Below, piece after piece: positions 12,301 through 24,300 of a stretch of DNA of 64,000 nt. Within the stretch, counting starts at the first letter, position 1. Every line of letters begins with the position of its first letter. The DNA is from Strongylocentrotus droebachiensis (taxonomy: Eukaryota > Echinodermata > Echinoidea > Camarodonta > Strongylocentrotidae). The stretch is from positions 1 through 64,000 of the forward strand of contig JAVYIG010002741.1 in NCBI GenBank assembly GCA_035222895.1. Reading direction: 5' to 3'. Under the pieces are notes generated by a model that was not told where the DNA came from, did not search any database, and worked only from the letters and a program-made list of their open reading frames with translations. The translations under genes were made by a program, and so were the position numbers.

Positions 12301-15300
12301 GAAAGCATCAATATCTTTGATGTTACAGAAAACCAGGATGAGCTTGCACAAGAACTGTATGTTGATAGTCAGAGGCCCGATCAGGAGGGTAGCATCGATA
12401 TCTTTGATGTGACGGAAAACCAGGATGAGCTTGAACAAGAACTGTATGTTGATAGTCAGAAGCCCGATCAGGAGGGAAGCATCGATATCTTTGATGTTAC
12501 GGAAGATCAGGATGAGCTTGCACAAGAACTGTATGTTGATAATCAGAGGACCGATCAGGAGGGTAGCATCGATATCTTTGATGTGACGGAAAACCAGGAG
12601 GAGCTCTCACAAGAACTGTATGTTGATAATCAGAAGCCCGATCAGGAGGGTAGCATCGATATCTTTGATGAGATGGAAGACCAGGATGAGCTTGCACAAA
12701 AACTGTATGTTGATAGTCAGAATTCTTATCAGGGATATGAGGTAAGAATTGTTCCTTATACTGTAGTATTTCCTCATTTCATCCTTCTTCATTTCTCAAT
12801 TTCATTTGTTGTTTTGCAAACCCGATTTGGGAGGACATTGCCCTCTGACATATGCCAGGCACTGCCACCACTATATATTTGTCAACAAGTGTCAGGTTAA
12901 TGGTGCAATTTGGCCCTGGACAGTGCAATTATCACCAGTGACTCACTCTTACTACCCAAAATTGGTATAGTACTCTCTTTGTTTTAATCCTGCTTCCCAA
13001 GAAGGATGAAAACAACATCTTCTCTCTAACTCTCTTCATCACACTTCTCAAAGTTTCTCATCAAGGCAACACATTAATTTGAAAACGTCATCTCTACTAC
13101 CATAATTTGTTTGCTGCATACACTTGGAGCAAATTACTTCTATTTCAATTCTTACCTCTTGCATCTCACTTTTAGAGAATCTTCATAATCATATTTCTCT
13201 GCAATCCACTCGGAGAACATTCATAAACATGGCTTGTGCTAGCCAAGTATACGTTTTGTGATATCATCTGTGGTGATTTTGTGGTGTACAACTTGAGGAT
13301 AGTGCAATATTTGAAGCAGTTTTATATCTTATTGGAGGATTCATGCCTTGGTATCTCTGTATGCCTAAAGTCAGTAAGTGAGATTGGTTTTATTCCTGCT
13401 CAGCGACCATTCCCGCTTCAATATCATCATTCATTTACGGGCCGTCTTGTACAAAGCAAAATCATGTACCAGCCTGGGGCGTTGCTATGGGTATATCCAA
13501 TCCAAGAAGATTGTTGACCGACTCAAATTATTCTTCGTCAGTGAGAGAGCCTTGTGTTTAACATAGGGAACAGTGTCCGCACCATTCATTAAGGGTTGTA
13601 TTTTCTTTAATTTCTTGTCATACCTTTCCTTGTGTCTACAGAAAACAAGAGTGAAGATGGAGAGTCCTCAGCCATCGTCCCCAAGGCTCAGGGTGACCAA
13701 CAATACAAGGACACATGTAACCATTGTTGTAGAGAGTGCTTCAGGGGTGTCATCTACTGTGCCTGATAATGGTGGGAGACATGCAATGTCCAGAGTTGAC
13801 CAACATCAAGAGGCAACTGCCTCTGGGACTGTATCATCTGGAATGCCTACCTCAAGGACAGGTGCAGATTCCGCAGCTGATCAGTATTGATCTTGTTTTT
13901 TGTTGTTTTTGTTTTCCTAATCTTTCTGTATGGATTTTGCTTGCCTCATATCACATGAATGACATGGTCAATGACGATGAAAGTTTCATGACATATGCCA
14001 TTACATGATTATTAATCCTAAAGAAGAGATTTTTCTAATACCTGAGGCATGATGTCATGTAGGCACTATTTTGCTCATTTCTATTATTGACCATATTTCC
14101 GGCAAACTTAGTCATTTCTGAATGATATTTGATATGTATGTATAAACTTGATTTCATGGGTCAACTTTTGGTCACACCTATATCCATACGTGCATCCTGG
14201 TAGACGCATACTCGTGCGTCAAATTTTGAAATTGTTTAAAATGCTTATAAGACCAACTTTTTACACGTTTCAGACCTTTTTGAATATTTAAGAAATGTGA
14301 CACGCAGATGTATGCGCACACGTTTTTACGTGTGCCGTCTGCTGTACTGAATGTATTATTTGATTTTTTTTTTAAATTGTATTGTGTTGCTGATACTATT
14401 CTCTGCATAAGCTTGAAAGTTAACGTCACTTGTTAATGATTATTTCCACTTTCCAATCTTAATTCTATAGTTGGGAGTCATTTCAGTTTTCAATGTACGA
14501 GGTTTTGTTTGTTTCTTTGTTTTTCTAGGAGTCGTGCCGAGATACGGATGTCACAAACCAAGGTCCTGTAATCCACCAGAACCACAAGACTTGAGTTATC
14601 AGAAAAAGAGGCAGAAGAAGAAGCATAGCCATGGCAACCGTTATTCTCTAACCGAGGCTCTCTCACTGACGAAGGATTATTTGAGTCAGTCCACCTGGGA
14701 TGATGAGATGGATGATCATGAATGTCTAGTATTGGATGTTCCCATAGCAGCATCTCAGGCTGCATGTACCAATGATGTCTTCATGGGTATGGTTCCTGGT
14801 AATATTGAGGGTCTTTACTACCATACTGGCAAGGTTAGTATATACCTTCAAAATACCAAGTTATAGACTGGCTTACTAACATATTCAAATTTTATTCAAA
14901 CAAAGATTGTTCTTGACAAGCTAAAGCCCAACAGAGGCCTGCCCACATAGCAACAAATAATGTATGCAGACTGGAAACCAAGTATTCAAGTTCATTCGAG
15001 GAGGCGCGATAGCTCAGTTGATCGAGCAGTGGTCTCAGAATCCGGTGACCCGGGTTCGAAACCAAGGCGATACGGTAGTGCCCTTTGGAAAGGCATTAAT
15101 CCTCATTACCAGGTCACTCGGAGAAGACCTAAATTTTCGCGGTGATGAGCTGAGAAACGACTGAGATGTTAGGGAGAGGGTCAAATTGACCCCCCCCCCC
15201 CGGTAAAAACCTGGTCTGAAATAGCCCGGTTAAAATAGGGTTAATAGAGTACCTCGTCACTAGCTTACGAGAAAAGAAATTTCCATAATTTCAAATATTT

Positions 15301-18300
15301 TATTGGATTTGATTTCTTTATTTGTTTGATTTTTGGGGTTTTTGTTCCAGTTTTACAAATATATAACAAACAAATCATTGCCAATTTTATACATGGCAAA
15401 AGAGTATAATTATGTAGAATACAGGTTGGCTGTAACTAATCCTGATGCCTGATGTCATTCTTAAATCAATGTAATCTGATTCTGACTGAATTTGTTATTT
15501 TATTTCTCAGGTCAGTGATCATGAGATGGTGTCACTTGTTCGAGAGCCTCTAAACAGATACCTTAAGAACGCTATGAAGGTAGAGAACGCCTGGGGCGAT
15601 CAAGTAGGACACATCAAGAGCGAGTTAGCTGAAGTATTAGCATACATCTTGGACAACAACTATGCTAGAATTGAAGGGTGAGGTTAACGGACACCAAATG
15701 ATAAGATAGGACACTTATTTTGTTAGGGGATGATTTTTTCTTTCTAAGAAATAGGAATTTAATCTCAGTTTATGTTTTTAAAACAATTTGAGTAACATAC
15801 CTACGTGTATTTGTCATATGCCATATGCTACAGATGTCATTTGTTTATTACAGGTGTACTGGTTAATAGATTGTAAGTTCACAAACATTTTCATCCTTGA
15901 GATATTAAGAATTGAATGAATCGACCATAAAGAATCATATTTTTGGCTAGGTGCTATATCCTCTATAGACAATACTAATCACATAGATTTGTTATGCCTC
16001 TGCCACACGTAGTGAGTACCGGAGGCATTATGTTTTCTGGTTGTCCGTCCCTCTGTAATTATTCTTATGAACGTGATAACAAATGAATCAAGGTATGTAT
16101 GACCATGTTAAGACTACCTGATTAAATTTTGGGCTCAAACGGTTAAGGGTCAATTTAAATCTGCTATAATCTTGTGAACGCAATAACTTGAGAACTAATT
16201 ATGCTATCAAAGTGAAAAAATGGTAAGAGTACATATCAAGATTACCTGGTCACATTTAAAACTTCATCAAAATTAGTGAGGGTCTGCAAATGAGGACTAC
16301 TACCAAAAATTAAAAAATTCTGATTATGTTGCAGGCGGAGGCATATTTACGACTGCGTGGAGCGATTCTTTTTCTACTTTAAAACTGCAGGCATTCTGAA
16401 GCTGCCTTTTTCCCACCCTCATAGCCTCATAGGTGTTTCCAAAGTTTTACGAAATGAAGGGAATCCATTTCCTTAGACTAAGATTTTGCATTACTTAAAG
16501 TTTTCAGTGGATCAGGGACAAAAAATTGAAATGAAATCGCTCACTTACAGTAAAAAATTGCTATTTTCAGTGTTGTACCAAGCGGCAATAAGAACATACA
16601 TGTATACAGTATGCCTGTGGATATCTCCCTGTATGGACCTCGATGTAACCAAATGACAGTCCTTCAGATACTTAAAGGCAGAGGCCACACTGTGAGCATG
16701 GTTGAGAGCAAGAAATCTTCCACCTACAACCCTAGAAGTGCCCTGGGCAAGTCGGTGATGCTGTCAGAGATAGAGGTAAGAGTGTGTTTATGATGCTCAC
16801 CGTTTCACCATTAATATAATAATAATAGCATTTCATTTATAAAGCACCTTTTCATAAGATACAAATAAAATACTTACAAACATAGCAAAAGAACATTATC
16901 AACAATAGATATGATACTGGTAAGTAAATATTACAAATCTCATGTAAGAATTCAAGTCTTTGTCAAATATTATATGCATTAATTACTATTACCTTAGAGG
17001 TGTTGTGGTCCATTGGATAAGTTTCCAGACTGTGAACCACAAGGTACGGGGTTCGAAACCCTGCCACAACACTAATGTCCTTTGGCAAGACATCAATCTA
17101 GATTTGCTACACTCAACCCAGGTGAAGTAAATGGGTACCTGGATAACGGCAGTCAGAACAAAAGCTGGGGTAATAATTTCCAAAGTAATTTTGAAGTGCA
17201 TAGAGACGTTATATCATAATGAGTTATCATTTGGTACAGGTAGTTTTATAATAATAATAATAATATTCAGCTTTAATATAGCGCTTAATACATCTCGGAC
17301 GTCTCTAAGCGCTTTACAGATATACTATTAACTAATTTGTTAGTGCATGAAATCTTCCTTTTGTCATTGTTTAGATGAAGAATGAAGTGGATACCCTTTT
17401 TGACAATCTCAAATTAACTGAGCAAGAACCAAGCAAGGTGAGCTAAGAAAAAAAAGACCTTTATCTCTTTTTTGGAGTTTTTTCTTTCTGATAATGATTG
17501 ATAATCAAGCCGATTTGAGGTTTATGTTTGTGGATGTGTCTGAATTTGATATATTTATCCATAGAAAAGTGAACCTGAAGGACTTCCATTTTGCCCATGT
17601 CATTGAAAAAAGTTGAAAGCAAAAAACATTTCTCATGTTTCATCAGATGTTTCAAACCATTTGAATTTGCTTTGATCCGTATTTGTCCTTCAGTGAAAAA
17701 AGGGAATTTTATATGTTTAATATTTATGGCAGCTGCATATACATTATATTATAATGCAATTCAAAAGACCTTCCAATCTAGAGTTAAAGTTGTCAACCTC
17801 ATGTATGAAAGCCAAACGAAATAATCAATCATTATGTTATGTACTACAGGTATGTTGCTTATGAGATTCTGTATTACTGCCTTTGTCCTTAGACTCACTT
17901 ACTAGCTTAATTAAGTTTACATATAATTTCAGTTCAGTCTACAAAGTATATTTAGTGAATTGATTAACAGTGAAACCTGTTTTAGTGATCACCTGTATAT
18001 AAAGACCACATTTTTGTTTCCCTTGACAATCATTTTCCCATAGAAACCTGTACTAAACGAGCCTGTCTAGATCAACCACTTGTCTAGAAAGACCACTTTT
18101 CTTGTCACCCTTGAGTGGTCTAAGTTTATATATACAGGTTTTCAAGTTTCAATTCATTTTTTCTTTCAATTGTATCAGTGCATTGTTAGTACAATGTACC
18201 CACATCAGAAGCAAGCCCTACATTGGATGTTAGCCAGAGAGAGTAACGATAAGCCAGCTACACCATCTGGTCTGTACCACAAATCACTAACCAACTTCAC

Positions 18301-21300
18301 GAGTGCTAAGCGACCTGACAGTGTGCGTGGTGGTATACTAGCAGATGATATGGGGCTAGGGAAGACACTGTCCATCATAGCACTTGTCCTGCATGAGTTT
18401 GCAAAGCCAGAGTTTGTTGACCTTGCTCCATCTTTACCGAACTTACCTGAGAAAGATGAGGTGGATTGCAACGAGCCTTCGACTAGTCAGGTTAAGCAGG
18501 TCAGATATGACATTCTTAATCCTATTATTTCCATCTTGATAATTTCATCATTAATGTTACATGATCTCACTCTTCTTTAGACTATGCATCCTTCTATGGA
18601 GAAAGAAGGAATTTCCTGTTTGCCTTTGTAATAATGTTCATGAAATGTATATTTATGTCATTTTTTTAAATCTAGCTATTTAAAAAAAATCTCTTTATGA
18701 AAAGAAGAACATTACTCACTAAACCCTTCATATACTACAATATGTTTTTTGTTACACAGATCTGTAGATACATAGTTTGTGTTAGACTTATTGATATGTT
18801 TCAACATTTCCTTTTTCTATCAAAATTTATGTAACAGGAAGTTAATGATGAAGCGGTGATGATCAAGGATTCTCAGGAGTTTCCTATTGTTTCTGAGGAG
18901 GTGATTGTGATAGAGGATGACAGTGAAAGCTCAGACAATAACACCACAATTGTGATAAAAGATGGTTCACCTACCACCCCATGTTCCTCAAACTCTACAA
19001 CAGTTACAGCTAATGGCAGACACAAGAGGTAAATTCAGTCTAGATGTTTTTCCCAATTCTGTCCTCTCTTTTCTCTCTGTTTGGTACTGTTCACTTTATA
19101 CCTTATATGGTACTTAACCCCCTATCTTCGCTTCTCCCTCTCCCTCTCTTTCTATCCCCCTCACACACATGCACACACACATACTCTTTCTGTCTGTCCC
19201 TCTCCCTTTTCTCTCTCTCTCTCTTTCTCTCTCCCACCTCTCTCCCTCTCCTGTTCTTTCCCCCTCTCTCCCTCCTCTCTCTCTCTCTCTTCCTCTCGTT
19301 ACCCAAAATTTGGAAAATATAAAGAGATACCATATGTGCTATTGGAAGTTTGTACAAATTAAAATCAAGAGAATTTTCAGTTTAAAAAAAAAGGAGGAAA
19401 GGAGGAAACTTTACCTCTTTTATGGTAATAGAATTAATGCGTCGAATTGGTTTCAAACCCGAGACCTCCTAATAACAAGACCACTGCTCTACCACTGAGC
19501 CATAGCACCTCTTTGAGTTGGAGGAACGTACAGGTGTATCTCGAACATACAGACATCGAACCTGTCACAAGTGAATACTGTGCCATAGACTCAATACTTA
19601 ATGATTCAAACCATCCTGCTAAATTTGTTTCATGAGATAGTAATACAGTTCTGGCAAATGTCATGATGGTGTTTGCAGATCCAAAGATATTGAGCTAACT
19701 CAAGCCGTAACTGCTGGGAAGAGAAGACTAGATAACCTTGAGGGAAGCAGGAAGAAAAGGCTGAAGCTGTACGGAGACTATATGCCTAACTTACTGGCAG
19801 AGATTGACCGGTATACTGCTAACAATCAGTTCCACCAGAAACCCCTTGGTCCTGTGGGTAAGAATGTGTTACCATTGCTTTAGCAGAGAACTCTCATTTG
19901 CACATGCGACGATGAACCACAGCAGAGGTGTTTTTAGGTGCCAAATAAAAGGCAGGTCGGGATGCGTGCAACAATGGTCCAACAAATATTTGCTTGTCTG
20001 TGACGACTTACAGTTTACTAAAGAAGAAAAGGAATACATGGGATTGGAGAATGATTTACCTCGACTGAATACCTAGATTTCTTTTTATGATGTCTAACAA
20101 ATGTTTAATGTACATGTTATCTGATGAATTGTAAAACAACCGTCCCCCACCCCATGATGTAGAAAACCTATCCAACAGATGCTTTCCATATTACTGCTCA
20201 ATACTTTTAATTATGAAAAAAAGATCACTCTTTTACCTAAGTTCATTGACTTGATATAAAAATGGATTGCAGTTTTAGAGTATTTATTATGTAATGATTC
20301 TTTGTGTCAGCAAAAAACAACTTGCTCAGCAGGTTTGTTAAAAAATCTTTCTTTTTTTCCAGGATCATTCTTGAAGCTGAAGGATGTTCGTTGGGCGCTT
20401 GGTGTGGAATCTTGCTTGAAACGATTGATGTATTCCTTCCGTTGTCATGACCAGCATGATGCTAGTGTTCTTAAGGACATCATGAATCGTCTCATCCCAC
20501 AGCATGCTACTCAACCCTCCATCATTACTTCACAGTTTGAGGTACACAAGGATAGTTCATTATCTCAAAACTCCCCTTTTCTGTCAGTAACAAAATGGTG
20601 AAGTGCATTTGAACTTGTATATGGGAAACGCGCTATATAAATACATTGTCATTATTATTTTTATTATTATCATTACAGTTTTTGTTTTCGCCTTGGAACA
20701 GAGTCCTGGCATACCACAGATTTGAAGTATTCCAGGACTCTATTTGCCAGTTTCTTTGTGTAGAGTTCAAGTGGATATATCTCCAGAATTCAAATCTGTT
20801 CTGTACACTTGTAGCCTAGTCACGCTGACAAGCCAACACCAGCCCTGAAGACTAAACAACCAGACAAAAAAAAAACAATACCCCCAAATGGCCAACATTT
20901 TCTCACGTGTTCATTAGTTTGTAGTTGGTCTAGTGGTGTGACTGGGTAAGATGTCCTTTAGAAAGACATAAGTTTATATTTTGGACTCTCTGCCAAGATG
21001 CAGTAATTGACTGTCTGTTGGGATGTTGTTTATTGAGTGCTTTTGAAACCCTTGAAAGTCACCTAGGCTTAAAGTCAGGATGATAATATGGTACTTGATA
21101 TCACCTGCTTAGTGTTATAAGGATGATTATTCTATGTACAAATACACCAGTTAGAGCCCTTTTGTCTCTGAACATAAAATATGTGCAATTAAACTTGTCA
21201 AGGGTTAGGGTTATGTACAGTGTTTGTTCCAGGATTGAAATTAAGAACTAATAGTGGCTGTGCAGCAGATGTCACTGGGGCATGTTGTTTTATCCCACCG

Positions 21301-24300
21301 GTGCCACCATGTTTTGATAGCTGTTGGCCGAGCATTGATTCACTCAAATCCAACTAAACTAGCACAATACAAGACACGGACGACATCATGTTCATGTGTC
21401 TAACTCAAAACTGATGAGTCGTAAAACTCTTTATTACGTCACAAGTATTCGTGCGCGCTTACAGTGTAGCTGCTCCTAATGAATATTTATACATATTCTT
21501 ACACATGTGTCATACAACCCTTTTATTGCTGCAAGTGTAAAACATTTCTGGTAAATATTTGCTGATGTACCACTATTTAGATATACAGTGCGTCCCAGAA
21601 AAAACGAAACCGAGAAGTATCGATGTTTTATCATAACTTAATCACAACCATAATTAATGAATGATACATATTTGGAAAGCTTAGAGTCTCCTCTTTCAGT
21701 TGATGCTACTCACGTGATGCATATTTTACGCATGAGTGATTAAAAGCAATTTGAAGGAAGGAAACCCCAAAGTAATTTGGTGGGCGGTATCTGAATTTCA
21801 AAGAAATATTCATATTTCTAGAAAGTTCATTTTCTGCTCTTTCATATGATACCTCAATCAAGAAAAATGAGCCAGGAATAACAAAGTTCTGTTTGTTTAA
21901 AGTAGCCCTTACATTTTCATAATTTTAACAAACGAATTCGTTTTCACTGGGTGCCTGCCGTAGCAAAAAGCAGATTTGACAAAAGACTTAACTCCGTTTC
22001 GTTGACAATCAGCCATGCATGAAAACTCTCGTCTACGGCTGATTGTCAACGAAAGGGAGTTAAGTCTTTTGTTAATTTCGTTTATTCATACGGCAGGCAG
22101 CCAGTGAAAACGAATTCGTTTAATACAATTATGGAAATGCAAGCACTACTTTAAACAAACAGAACTTTGTCATTCCTCGCTCATTTTTCCTGATTGAGGT
22201 GTCATATGAAAGGGCAGAAACTCAACTTTCTAGAAATGTGAATTTTTCTTCGAAATTCAGATACCGCCTGCCAAATGTCTTTTTGGTTTCCTTCCTTCAA
22301 ATTGCTTTTAATCACTCATGCGTGAAATATGCATTATCTGAGTAGCATCACATGAAAGAGGAGACTCTAAGCTTTCCAAATATGTATCATTCATTAATTA
22401 TAGTTGTGATTAAGTTATGATAGAACATCGATACTTCTCGGTTTCGTTTTTTCTGGGACGCACTGTATAATACCTCTTCTTTCACCCTTCTCATCAATCT
22501 TGGTCACTATACAGGCAAACCGGTATGACATCCGTCATTCATCTGTACAGAGTAACGACTTCCCCAGCTTTCTAGATATTGTTGATATCAGCAATCCAGT
22601 AATCTTCAACACTCTTGTCAATCAGGTAAAGTTCATAGTACTTCACCTTAGTCACCGTAGAGGTGTCGTGGTCGAGTGGATATGTCACTGGACTGTGGAT
22701 CACAAGGTCCGCGGTTCAAGTCCCGCCGCGGCATTAATGTCCTTTGGCAAGACATTGATCTACATTTGTCACTCTCCACCCAGGTGTTAAAATGGGTACC
22801 CGATAGGATGCGAAAATTAATGTGGTTGGATTAGCAAGTGTCGCTTGTAAAATGGCTACTGGCTGGAATGCTCCCCAGGAAGTGGAAAATGTGCATACAT
22901 TGTGTTGCGGGTAAGCCTGAATCCGATGACCGGGGTAATAATATGTTCCGCGCCTAGAAACAAAGTATTAGGCGCATTATAAATATGAGCTATTATTAGT
23001 CCTGTCTTGTAAAGAAGTGTGATCACTCTGAATTGAACTCAAGTCCCTAATTATGCACAAGTCAATCTATGATCAATGATTTGTTGATATGTGATTGAGT
23101 TTGATCAATCACGTCTACTTTCATGATGTGGCCCTGGTCTGACCATCACCCTTGATTGTTCAGTCGGTCGGTCGCACTTGTCTGGTCAAATTTTCCTAGT
23201 CGGTCGGTTTTTAACCGACTGCTAAGAAAATAAGGATGCATTGTGTAAGCTGCAAGACTTCTCTGGAATTAAAGCCCCTATCAGGGATTTGCACGCTCTC
23301 TAAAAATCTCAAAAATCCAATTACAGCAGGAAGATGATTTTATGAAAATATGTGCAAACTTTCTGATTAAAAAAATGTGTGGTTTTCTCATTTTGTGAAC
23401 AACAAATTGGGTGAAGTACACTGTCGATCGCAAAATTCAAACTTGAAAAGTAAAAATGACTGTAAGTTTGCTAATAATTATTATTTTGCAGTATAAGCTC
23501 AGATGGTTAGGGAAGTCCATCCAATGAGTTTTATGAGGTTTTTATTGAAAGATATTGAAATGCTGATAGATACAGAGTGTCTATTTAGGTACGAATTTTG
23601 GCATTTATAAAAAAAAAATCCTATTGCAAATTATTTTTAATTTTTTTTCTCCACGGAACGATAACATGTATCATTTTCAATTAGACACAAAGTCGTATCT
23701 TCATAGTTTCTTGAAACCATATAGCCAAGGGTTTGAACATTGATGAATTCATGAGCCTTTTGACAGTGTGCATTGAACCCTTTAAATCCTATCTCCAGCG
23801 TGGTGTAGAGAGCATATTATTGATTGAGAAAAGCAAGGATGCTAGGAACTACCTGAGACAGCCCCCTAAGAACTGCAGAGAAGCTTTCAGTCTGGAAGGT
23901 GATCAGGTTTATGCTGGTGCTGAGCAGCGCTTCTACACGTCCATGCAGAAAAGCGCAAAGATTTTCTGGGGAGACACTGACATCGAGATTAGGTCAGACA
24001 ATAGTCTATTTTTCGTTTTAGTGTATCTTCTTGTCAAATGGGCGAATCCAAGGTGTTTGGTCATTTTTTGTCTGAAACATTACCAAGTCTTGTGGAATTA
24101 TGAACATAAATCAATATAAAATCTCTCATTTTGCTTCAAATTTTGTCTGATCTAAGCTCTTATAAAGCTATTTATCTCATACAATAATTCTATATTCTAA
24201 AGTCCTAGATGTTATCTGTAACATATGGGACAAAATATCTTGGATTTGCTCAAACATAAGTATTCCAGACTCTGTAACCCCAAAAAACCTGTTTAGCTTT

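Noticed and set aside
16997-17075. tRNA-His gene
   Set aside because: Stem pairing is imperfect and the sequence continues into a SINE body shared with the copies at 22.7 and 36.6 kb.
19679-23992. A separate SMC6 gene nested in the HLTF-like gene
   Set aside because: Only the hinge is present; no SMC head, long coiled coil, start or stop is seen, and the exons fit the HLTF frame on both sides.
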